Shown here: piece after piece, positions 26,469 through 37,500 of the stretch
How positions within the stretch are numbered: position 1 is the stretch's first letter
Layout of the letters: each line of letters starts with the position of its first letter
Assembly (NCBI RefSeq): GCF_014284175.1
Contig: NZ_JACOGA010000007.1
Coordinates: forward strand, 1-64,000
DNA from: Affinundibacterium flavidum
Lineage (GTDB): Bacteria > Pseudomonadota > Gammaproteobacteria > Burkholderiales > Burkholderiaceae_D
Length of the DNA: 64,000 nucleotides
Reading direction: 5' to 3'
Program-made: the position numbers and the translations under genes
The notes under the pieces: model-generated
What the model saw: the letters and a program-made list of their open reading frames with translations, nothing else
The model's database searches: none
What the model was told of the DNA's origin: nothing

Positions 26469-27524
26469 GTGCTGAAGTTTCTTTCTTCCTCTCCTACGCT
26501 GGGCGAACTCGCGGTCGGCAAAGACAATAATTTCAATTTATTGCGCTTGCTGGCGGCGTTCGCCGTCTTATTCAGTCATAGCTTTGCCATGCTCGGTCAA
26601 CCTGAGCCTTTTGCCGCTAGCGTCGGCAAAAATTTGGGGGCGATGGCGGTCGACGTATTTTTTGTCACTAGCGGCTTCTTAGTTTGCGCGAGTTTGATGC
26701 GTAGTCGTAATGCCTTGGATTATTTGCGCGCCCGCGTACTTAGAATTTTTCCGGCGCTGTGGGTGATGCTAGTGCTTACCGTATTTGTCTTGGGCGCTTA
26801 TGTTAGCCGACTTGATTTCGTGAGCTATTTGCGTGACGCGCAGACTTGGCACTATTTATTGAAAAATGCGCTGTTGATGGGTGACATAGAATTCTACTTG
26901 CGAGGTGTATTTGAACGTAATCATTTGAACGGGATAGTCAATGGCTCTTTGTGGAGTATGGTGTACGAACTCAATATGTATCTTATGTTGTTGCTCAGTT
27001 ATTCAGTCTATTGCTACGTCGCGAAAATTCGGTCGCAAGTCATTGCATTGACGGTTGCTCTTGTGGTGTTAGTGGGCGCATGGTTCTTGTTGGATCGCTA
27101 CTATTTATTGGTACATGCCCAGTTGTTGCGCTTCGTTTGGTTCTTTTTTATTGGTAGTTTCCTTTACTTGATCCGTCATCGTGTGCCGATGTCGGGCAGA
27201 ATTATGACTGGCATAATCGCAGCTAGCATAATTGCCTTGAGTATCAGTGGGCATGCATTTCTGATCGTGTATTACCTGACCTTACCGTATGTGCTTTTTT
27301 ATTTAGCCTACGTGCCAACAGGAAAAATCCGTGCATTTAATCGCCTTGGTGATTATTCCTATGGCGTGTATTTATATGCCTTCCCTTTGCAACAAGCTTT
27401 GGTCGCTAGTTATTCTGACTGGACGGTTTCTATGCTGGTGATTGGCGCTGGCGTCTTAACATTGATGTGTGCTATCTGCTCCTGGCATTGGATCGAGCGC
27501 CCTATACTAGCCCTCCGCAAGTAA
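26469..27524 (+). CDS. Acyltransferase 3 (OafA/YrhL-like) membrane protein
   Basis: A 351-residue membrane acyltransferase with about ten hydrophobic segments. FNLLRLLAAFAVLFSHSF holds the conserved R and H near the N-terminus; AMAVDVFFVTSGFLVCASL and GSLWSMVYELNMY are further hallmarks. It is expected to O-acylate a surface polysaccharide or another exported sugar. It starts with GTG, 8 bases after liuE, so it may be co-transcribed although functionally unrelated. Confidence 0.87.
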   Translation: MLKFLSSSPTLGELAVGKDNNFNLLRLLAAFAVLFSHSFAMLGQPEPFAASVGKNLGAMAVDVFFVTSGFLVCASLMRSRNALDYLRARVLRIFPALWVMLVLTVFVLGAYVSRLDFVSYLRDAQTWHYLLKNALLMGDIEFYLRGVFERNHLNGIVNGSLWSMVYELNMYLMLLLSYSVYCYVAKIRSQVIALTVALVVLVGAWFLLDRYYLLVHAQLLRFVWFFFIGSFLYLIRHRVPMSGRIMTGIIAASIIALSISGHAFLIVYYLTLPYVLFYLAYVPTGKIRAFNRLGDYSYGVYLYAFPLQQALVASYSDWTVSMLVIGAGVLTLMCAICSWHWIERPILALRK

Positions 27525-27676
27525 TCTTATTTGCCTACTTCGCTCGGTATTCACAGAAAATTTTTACCGGAAAAATTTTCTAATTTGTTGGAAAATTCTG
27601 GTTAAAATGCACAGCACTTTCTGCAATTTAAATCAATTCAGCAGAACTCTTTCAATCAAAAACAGAGGGAATCATC

Positions 27677-28468
27677 ATGGCAATGGATGTAATCGATTAT
27701 CAAATTTTTGGCGACGACATGCAATTCGTAGAGATCGAACTCGATCCGCGTGAAGCTGTGGTTGGTGAAGCTGGCTCTATGTTTTACATGGAAGACCAGA
27801 TCCAGATGGAAACCATTTTTGGTGATGGTTCCGCTTCACAAGGTGGTTTGTTAGGTTCGTTGATGGGCGCCGGCAAACGCTTGTTGACTGGAGAATCTTT
27901 GTTCACCACGGTGTACACAAATCAAGGTTCGATTAAACGTAAAGTCGCGTTTGGTGCGCCCTATCCAGGCAGAATTATTCCTGTCCATTTGGATCAAGTA
28001 GGTGGCACTTTATTGTGCCAAAAAGATGCATTTCTGTGTGCTGCGAAAGGCGTGTCTTTGGGCATTGCATTTCAAAAACGTCTAGGTGCAGGTTTCTTTG
28101 GTGGCGAGGGTTTTATTCTGCAAAAACTCGAAGGTGATGGACTGGCGTTTGTACACGCAGGTGGTGCTTTGATAGAAAAGAATTTACAGCCAGGTGAAAC
28201 ATTGCGCGTCGATACTGGTTGCGTCGTCGCGTTCACTAGCAATGTCGATTTCGATATTCAATTTGTTGGTGGTGTGAAAACTGCTTTGTTTGGCGGTGAG
28301 GGTATTTTCTTTACGACTTTACGTGGTCCAGGCAAAGTGTGGTTGCAATCTCTGCCATTAGCACGCATGGCAAACCGCATAGTCGGCGCATCGAAAATTG
28401 GCGGTAGTCGCGGTGGAGAAGAAGGTTCGGTGCTCGGTGGATTAGGCAATCTGTTTGAGCGGGACTAA
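27677..28468 (+). CDS. AIM24/TIGR00266-family protein
   Basis: A 263-residue soluble beta-rich protein of the TIGR00266/AIM24 family. The N-terminal [20 protein letters not shown] and the Gly-rich repeated sheet motifs ([41 protein letters not shown]) are typical. Function in bacteria is unknown. It has a good ribosome site (GAGGGA) and its own intergenic region; it ends at a convergent terminator. Confidence 0.9.
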   Translation: MAMDVIDYQIFGDDMQFVEIELDPREAVVGEAGSMFYMEDQIQMETIFGDGSASQGGLLGSLMGAGKRLLTGESLFTTVYTNQGSIKRKVAFGAPYPGRIIPVHLDQVGGTLLCQKDAFLCAAKGVSLGIAFQKRLGAGFFGGEGFILQKLEGDGLAFVHAGGALIEKNLQPGETLRVDTGCVVAFTSNVDFDIQFVGGVKTALFGGEGIFFTTLRGPGKVWLQSLPLARMANRIVGASKIGGSRGGEEGSVLGGLGNLFERD

Positions 28469-28501
28469 GATCTTCCAATAAAATTCTTTTTTTCGAATGA
28501 A

Positions 28502-28535
28502 CAAATGGCCAGTCAAAAAAGACTGGCCATTTTTA
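28502..28535. terminator. Bidirectional rho-independent terminator
   Basis: AAATGGCCAGTC and GACTGGCCATTT form a 12-bp stem with a 6-A loop, followed by a T-run on the plus strand and preceded by A-rich sequence. It separates the AIM24 gene from the convergent giant adhesin gene and should work in both directions. Confidence 0.88.
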
Positions 28536-28554
28536 TTTCAGATGAGAAAATGAA

Positions 28555-31500
28555 TCAAATTAGAAAAGATGAAGCGACTATTTCTGTTTGTACTCCAGTC
28601 AAAGTCAGGTCCAAAGACGTAAGAACCAGCGCTTGTACGTCAGTCACAGTATGGGCAGCATGTAAGGCATTGAGTGAGGCTTCAAACGCCTCGTCAGTCG
28701 CATCCACTTTGCTCAATAATAATTTCGCGGCATAGTAGGCCGCATCCTGATCCGATGCAGTTTGTGGATTACTATTGACGCCAAATTTCTGTACGAACTC
28801 CAGACCCAGATCAATTCGGTTCAGTAGGGCATTTTGACGCACGCTGGCAGCCAGATATTCAGCATCAGTTAAAGCATGTGTCTTATGTGCTGATACCAGA
28901 TCGGCAGTGATACTCGCTAAGGCGAATTCGGCCAACATATCAGGGCGCGATTGTCCCTGATTGAGTTTACCAGCCCAGTAGCCAATGCCGCTGGCATCGC
29001 CCTGATTGCCTAAACCTTGCTGATACATGGTTTCGACAAACTGTTGGTTGCTCATGCTGGCATAGTCCGTCATAAAGCGGGCATTGCCAGCAAATGCACG
29101 AGAAATATCCGTCATGGTCTTGCCGTGCGCCATTTCGTCGAGCCAGTAATTTAAGCCACCTTGATCAGGTGCACGGTGATACATCAGCGTGTAGAGCGCA
29201 GCGATTTTCTCGCTATTGCTACGCGTGCCTATCTGACTCTCAATGAAATGCGGCGCGCTGATATCTACCGTACCGACAAGGGCACCGGAAGCACTCACAA
29301 TATCGCTGGTAGTCTTGTTCAAATCTAAGGCTAGGCTTCCATCGCCGCTGAGGTGGTCTACCAAAACAAGATATTCACTATTTGATAGTTTCTCGATACC
29401 AGAGATCACCCCATTCGCATTGCCGCTCTTGATAAGTTTGAAATCACTGATGTCGACATGACTGACCGCATCCGAAAAAGTTACCTTGAAGTTCAGGCTC
29501 TCTGCGTTGCGTGGTGCGACTGTCGCCAGCACAGCTTTATCGAGATTAAGAGCTGTTGATTGCAAGAAGCCCGGTACACCAGGATCGACAATGCGGCCGT
29601 TGGCCAGGCCATCCAGATCAAATCGATCGCCGTCGGTCAGCGTGAAGGTAATCAGCGTATTGTTACCAGATGTCGTGATGCTATCGGCGATATTGACCAG
29701 ATTGCCATTCACGTCTTTTTTCCAATAACCATTGATTGGCTTCGTGTCATTAATGAGCAGAGAAACCGTGGTCGATCCGCCAACCGCAAGGCCTTCGAAA
29801 TTGAGTGACAGCCAGCCATATGGGAAGTCAATACCGGATGCTTGTACATTTGTATTGGTCTTCACATCCGATTGTGATGAGTGCGTGCTATTCCAGACCG
29901 TCACATAGGTAGGGTGTTGGCTTTGATCGCCGAATAGTAAAGAACTGACGTCGTTTTGCAAACTATCTTGTATGCTATCACCATTCCCATCGCCTGTGCC
30001 TTGACCGTTGCGGTTGGGAACTTGTGACTCAATGAAATCGGACACTTTATCCAGATCGACGTCTTTGCTGTACAGAGAACTATTCGCACTGCTTGCGAGG
30101 CTTCGTCCCGACAAATCTTTGATGCCATGTTGCGGTATTAAGTTAAGTTGCAGATTACCATTGCCGCTGATATTGCGAATGGTAACTAGATAACTGCTTG
30201 TATCGACGCTGGTAATGCTGTCCAAGCTTGCATTGATATTGCCGGTTTTGATCAAAGAGAAATCCGTTAAATCGATACCTGTTACAGGCTCACTAAAGCG
30301 AATCAGATAAGAGATTTTGTCATCGACACTTTGACTATTTTCAACATTAAATGACAGTATCGTTGGCGCGACAGTATCGATTGCTTCGATATTGAATGTA
30401 CGCTCAAAACTTAATCCCCCTGCATCTGTACTACGAATTGTTATTGGGTAAGTGCCCGCCGCTAGTGTGGCGGGATTAATCGCACGTAGATGATTATCGA
30501 CAATGCCAAACACGTTGACATACTCAGCACCTCTTACTATCGAGTAGCGATGGCTGTCAGCAGGATTGATGTCCAGCGTGCTCAAGTCGCCTATTGTGAA
30601 GTTATCGCCGGCTGATTGCGCCACCGTATAGCTGCTGAGATTGATGTCCGTCGGCGCAAGATTGACAGCAGTGGCCGCAACGTGCGTGTTGTTGTCGGTG
30701 GTGAGCGCGTAGCCATCATTGACCGACAGGGTAAATGTTGTACTCTCAGATTGACCGACTGCAACGCGCCCTTTAGCAGGTTGAAAAACTAAGGCGCGCA
30801 GCGCAGTTTGTATATTGGCAGGTGTGGTCGTTGCATGCGTATAAGTCGCGCCGCCGTCCGTCGTCACGAACCCTGATGCATTTAGGGAAGCATTTGTGAA
30901 AAGCCCCTTGGCCGCATTGTCGATATTGATCGTGACAGTGGACACGGCACCGGCGTCAGGATCAGTAATGACAATCTGACTAAATGGTGAGATCGTTGTA
31001 TTGGCTAAAATCGCTTGATTGTTGAGGCTGCCACTGATTACAGGTACTGTGTTGACCGTATTGAGTACAAAATTGGGTGAGTTGATGACGACCGTTCCGG
31101 CGTTACCTGCGGCATCATTGACACCGCTGGTGTCGAGTGTAATCAAATTGCTGGTGTCGGCAATGCCAAAGCTTGGCGTATATGTTGCGGTCCAGGTGAG
31201 TCCGCCATTATTGGAAGAGACAGGGCTCAAGCTACCATTCGGAATGCTTAAGTCGGCATTACTAAATCCAGAGACCGCCTCACTGAAAGTAAAGGTAATC
31301 AGGCTAGTGTCGCCGATGATTAAGTAATCGTCGCTGATCGTGATGGTGGCCGTTGGTGCTCGGGTGTCGATGGCATAGTTGGTCGAATTGAGGCTGCCTG
31401 TACCTGCATTGCCGGGGATATCCTTCAGACCAGTGAGGTCTAAGCTCAATAGATTACTGGTATCGTCGATATTCGTTGTAGGGGTAAGCGTTGCGGTCCA

Positions 31501-34500
31501 ATGTATTCCACCATCTGAGGTTCTCAAACCACTCAAAATTCCATTCGCTACTTCCACATCTGCGGTCGTAAAGGCAGTTACTGCTTCGTTAAAGGTGAAC
31601 CCTACCGTCGCCGTCTCACCAGTTTTTAAGGCTGTATCAGAAATCGTGATCGCTGATGCCAGCGTAGGGCGTATCGTATCTATCGAGTAGTTGGTGGAAT
31701 TACTGAGGGTATTTCCCGCATTGCCAGCTAGGTCGTTGACAGTCGCAGTATTGAGCGTGATTAGATTGCTGCTGTTGCTGACGTTCGCTGATGGCGTGAA
31801 GCTTGCGGTCCACGTCGTACCACCATCGGAGCTCGATACCGCGGTTAAACTACCATTAGCAATGCTGAGATCCGCATTGCTAAAGTCGGTCACTGGCTCA
31901 GAGAAGCTAATCGTTACCAAGGCCGTGTCACCGATAATCAAGTTGTTATCAGACAAGGTAATCGTTGCTGTTGGACGCAGGGTATCTATCGTGTAGTTGC
32001 CCGAGGTACTGCTGTCTATTCCGGCATTGCCTGCAAGATCTTGGATGCCAGCCTTGTTGAGCGTGATGAGATTGCTGGTATCTGTCACATTGGCATTTGC
32101 AGTTAAGGTCGCAGTCCAAGTAATGCCACCATTGCCTGACACTGGATTTGAGATTGTCGCATTCTCTACCGTGAGATCGGCACTGGTGAAATCGGTAATG
32201 GCTTCCGTAAATGTGAACGTGACAGTTGCCGTGTCGCCAATCTTTAAAGCTGTATCAGAAATCGTGATGGCCGATGCCAGATTGGGACGCACTGTTTCGA
32301 TACCATAATTGGGCGAAAATGCGAGGTTGGTACCCGTATTTCCAGCCGTATCGGTAATGCCAGTCAGATTGATCGTGATCTTGTTACTGCTGTCAATGAT
32401 ATTCGCCGTGGCAATTAGGTTTGCAGTCCAAGTGATACCACCATCTGTAGAAACGAGATTGGAAATCTGCGCATTCTCCACAGTGAGGTCGGCTGTCGTG
32501 AAATCAGTAACTGCTTCCGTAAATGTAAATACGACGGTTGCGCTATCACCGATCTTCAATGCGGTATCAGAAATCGTGACGGCGGATGCCAGTGTTGGTC
32601 GCACATTATCAATGGCATAGTTGGGCGAACTGACCGTACCGACGCCAGCATTGCCGGCAATGTCGGCGAGACCTGCCAAGTTCAGCGTGATGAGGTTGGT
32701 GCTGTCAGTGACGTTCGCATTGGCAGTGAAAACGCCTGTCCAGGTGAGACCGCCATTGGCTGAAGCCAAATTAGAAACGACACCATTTTCAACACTCAGA
32801 TCGGCGGTCGTGAAACCTGTGATGACTTCCGTAAAAGCGAACGTGACTGTCGCTGTTTCGCCAATTTTGAGCATTGTGTCTGACATCGTGATGGCAGAGG
32901 CGAGTGTCGGTGCTGTGGTATCGATTTTGTAAGCTTGTGAAGTCGTTGGCCCGGCATTGCCCGCAGTATCGAACAGGCGAATTTTTAAAGTGTTATTGCC
33001 ACTCAGAATTTGTCCCGGGAGAGACCAGGTGTTAAGTCCTACGGTCGTGTTGGCGGTATTCCATGTGCTGCCATTGTTGAGGGAAACTTGTAATATTTCA
33101 CCACTGAGCATGGCGTTATTGAGTTTTCCTGAAATAGTTTGTGTAGCAATATTGGTGATGAAATCACTGCTGGAATTGCCGCTATCTGCAGAGAGCGCCA
33201 GACTGGTGTTGGCGCCGGTTGGTGCGACTGTGTCTAGCGTATAGCTTTGGCTGTAGACTGGACCGACATTGCGGTAAGTATCAACGACGCGTACTTTGAA
33301 ATTAGTCGTGCCATTCGACAAAGTAGCGCCGCTGAGCTGCCAGGTATTTTGACCAATCGTCGCATTTGCTGTGCTCCAGGACGTCCCATTATTCGTCGAG
33401 ACTTCGACGGATTCTCCCGTCACCAAATTAGCACTGAGCGTGCCCATAATCGTTTGGTTGGCCGTGTTGGTGATGTAGTCACTCGACGATGTTCCTGTAT
33501 CGGCTGAGAAACTCGTGGCGGTGATGCTGGTTGTCGGGGCGACACCTGTGACCGTGATAGGGTTGCTGAGCAAATCAGCAATGGTGACGCCTGATTCTGC
33601 ACCAGCATTCCAATCTTCTAGCATGCTGATATTGTAGATCGTGTTATCAGTCGCTGCGCTACCGTTTTTATTCATTCTTAACGCCAACGCCGCTTTATCC
33701 GCCGCACTCATCGTGATGGTGAAGCTGGTATTGGACGTGACATCGACATTTGGGGTGTCGGTCAAGGTATAGCCAGTCGCACCTTGTCCGAATAAACGTA
33801 TATGGTTGGCCAGGATATCGTTGGTAGCGCCGTTTGAGCTCAGGAAGTTATTTCCACTTACTAGCAAAACACCAGTGATGATGTTGTAAGTCGCTGACGT
33901 TACCGTTGGTGCAAGGACGTTCGATACGGTGATGGGATTGGCAGTCAGATCTGCAATCACGATAGCGCCGTCTGCGCCACCATTCCAGTCTTCTAAAGCA
34001 ATTAGATTATAGTCACTCAAACTGGTCGAGCGGAGACCATTACTATTCATAATGAGATTCGCATTTGCTCTGTCAGTCGCACTTAAGGTGAGCGCAAATG
34101 AAGTCCCTGATGTAATCTCGACGTTGCTGGTGTTGGTCAAGGTATAGGATGCGCCACCTTCACCTTGCAGGCGAAACTTGTTGGCAGTGATGTCATTGTT
34201 AGCGCCACTGAGTTTGCTAAAGCCGGTACCAGTGACGGTAAGGATGCCAGTGATTGCATCGTAGCTGGAGGACGTGATAGTCGGCACTGGCACATTGCTA
34301 ACACTGACGGCGGCCGTTGTGACGGCAATATTCGTGTTGCCGATGACGCTATTCCAATCGTCGGCGGCTGCTAGATTGTAGCTAGTGTTGCCAGTGGATG
34401 TGAAACCATTTTTGTTGAAAATAGTTTCGACCTGTGCACGATCCGTCGTATTTAAAGTGATGGAGAAACCGTTCGTATCGGTGACTTCGACATCGTCACT

Positions 34501-37500
34501 AGTAAGCGTATAAACAGTACCGCCTTCACCTCTCAAGCTTAATTTACTGACTGTGATGTCATTGTTGACGCCGGAGATGCCCACCAGATTATTGCCACTC
34601 ACGCTCAATACATGGGTACTTGCATTGTAACTAGCTGAGCTTATCGTTGGCGTTGGAAGATTCGTTACCGTGACAGTATTGCTGACGGTATCGGCTGCAG
34701 AACCTATAGTGCTATCCCAGTTAATGGTGGCCGCCAGATTGAAGCTAGTGCCATCTACTGCGGTGTTACCATTTTTATTGAGTAAGCCGTTGATCGCCAA
34801 TTTATCCGTGGTGTTGAGGCTCACTGAAAAACTGGTCGTGCTGCTAGCAGTCACGTTATTGCTAGTCAGGGTATAGCTGTCGCCGTTTTGCCCACTCAGG
34901 CTGAGTTTGCTGACGACGATGGTATCACCACTAACCATACCTTTTCCTGTCACTACTAAGATGCCCGTTGTTGCATCGTAGCTGGCAGTATGAATGGCTG
35001 GTTGATCCAGGGTGTAGATTTGACCGCTACTATAGCCGCCAGCGATCTGATTGCTGGCAGCATCAAGGATATTCGTATTCGCAGAATTTAAATCCAGACG
35101 TAAAGTGCCATCGCCGCTAATGCCGTTGACCGTCACTACATAAGAACTTCCACTTCCTGTAATGCCGGAAATACTACCGGTTGTAGTACCGGTTTTGGTT
35201 AAGGTGAAATCGCTGACGTCGACGCCTGTCACATTTTCACTAAACGACACAGCATAACTGACCGTGCTTGCATTAGTAGTGGCAACATTGGGTGTTTGGC
35301 GTGCTACATTGCTGATTGTAGGCAGCAATGTGTCGCCACTGATAGTCACATTGATGACACTTGCTAAGTTGTCTTCAAGCGCCGCATTCGTAAAGGTATT
35401 GGCAGCAATACTAATGGCACCACTTAAGGATTGCGTATCGGCAGTCGGTGTAAAGGTGGCGGTATAGATTTGGCTATTGCCGCCGTCAACGGTGACGGTG
35501 CTGAGGGTGCCGCCAGTCAGGGTGATATCGGCATTTGAAAATCCTAGAGGCGCTTCACTGAAAGTAAAAGTAATCGTCGCGCTCTCACCAGCTTTAAACG
35601 TATTGCTGCTACTGGTAATGCTGACCGTAGGATTGGTTATCACGCTTAAGGTCACACTGGCAATATTTGAATCTAGTGCGCCGTCGTTCAGCGTTATATT
35701 GACTACGCGATCACCCTGTGTGCCGGTCGCATCAAAGGTGATGTTTTGCAATAAGCTCGATACTCTGGCAGGCGTTGCTTGTGCAGTCAAATTGAGTATA
35801 AGGCTATCGCTGCCGCTGCCATTACCGTTGTTTGCAATCGTGCCGATGATCTGGCCGCCAACGCTAATGTTACTGGCGACATTGGTGCCGTTAGAAAGTG
35901 TTACGCCTGCACCGCTGAGGATGGACAAGACATCGCCACTGGCACGTCCTGAGGCTAGTGCGATCGTTAATGTGCCACCATTAAAATTTGCATTGTCAGT
36001 ATCGCTCACACTTGCCAGTGTGCCCTGATCAATCAAAACAGCATTCCCAATGGCTGCCACGGTTTGATTGTCTGCTGCGGATAAGTTACTGATGACAGGG
36101 GCTTCGTTGACATTCGTCACGGTAATCGCGATGGCTTGAGTATCGGTCAATACTCCATCAGATGTCGTGACGACGAGATCATAGATGTTATCGCCGCCGC
36201 TATCGGCAGGGCTTTCAAAATTCGGTGCATTCTTAAAAGTGAGTACGCCAGTTGTGCTGTTGATTTCAAATAATGCGGCATCCGTGCCTGAGATACTGTA
36301 GCTGAGCGTTGTCGATGCATCAACATCAGCCGCTACTACTGTCGTGACTGCTGTTTGATTTTCTGCCACGCTGACGGATGCACTTGCGCCACCGCCGTTA
36401 CTGCTGATGACGGGCGCTTCGTTGACGTTAGTCACCGTGATCGCAACGGCCTGTGTATCGCTCAATACGCCATCGGATACGCTGATTGTGAGATCGTAGG
36501 TATTGTCACTACCATTGTCAGCAGGGCTTTCAAAATTCGGCGCGTTTTTAAATGTCAGCACGCCGCTGGAACTATTAATGCTAAACAATGCCGCATCGGT
36601 GCCAGAAATACTGTAAGTGAGCGTGCTGCCTGCATCCACATCAGCAGCAACAGCGGTCGTGGTCGCTGTTTGATTTTCTGCGACGCTGAAAGCTGCGCTT
36701 GCACCACCACCATTGCTGTTGATCACAGGGGCTTCGTTAACATTGGTGACTGTAATGGCGATGGCTTGTGTATCTGTTAGCGCACCATCGGATGCTGTGA
36801 CAATCACGTCGTAGACGTTATTGCCGCCGTTATCCGCTGGGCTTTCAAAATTCGGTGCATTCTTAAAGGTGAGTACGCCAGTAGTGCTGTTGATATCAAA
36901 CAATGCCGCATCTGTACCGGAGACGCTGTAAGTTAAAGTCGTTCCTGCATCCACATCCGCGGCTACAACCGTAGTAATTGCGGTTTGATTTTCTGCTACG
37001 CTGATGGATGCACTGGCGCCACCACCGTTGCTGCTGATCACCGGAGCTTCATTGACATTTTGCACCGTAATGGTTAATACCTGGCTGTCTGAGAGCGTAC
37101 CATCCGAGGCTGTTACCGTGACGTTGTAAACATTGTCGTGATTGGCATCAGCAGGCGCTTCAAAGTTCGGAGTGCTGATAAAAGTCAGTTGTCCGGTTGA
37201 CGTATTCAAATTGAACAGCGCCGCATCCGTTCCTGATTTACTGTAAGTGATGGTTGGTGCAAAATCAGGATCTGTTGCATGCACCGTCGTGACAGCAGTC
37301 TGATTTTCGTCAGGGTTAATCGAGGCGCTGACACCGCCGCCATTGCTGTCAATGACTGGCGCATCGTTAATAGAAAGCGCAGTTTCATTGGTAAATGTAT
37401 TCGCACGTCCCGTCCGGATTCCATCACTTGGTGTGATCGTGAAGGTGGTCAATACTGAGGCACCGGGAGTTACCTGATTCGCCGTCGGGTGGAAAATCAG

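Noticed and set aside
31019..32932. Six plus-strand open frames of 101-103 codons tiled end to end opposite the adhesin gene
   Set aside because: They are the antisense reading of the ~312-base Ig-like repeats; no ribosome sites, and their regular spacing follows the repeat period on the coding strand.
35477..36780. Plus-strand frames of 183 and 141 codons opposite the adhesin
   Set aside because: Antisense shadows of a highly repetitive coding sequence with biased codons; no start signals or family resemblance.
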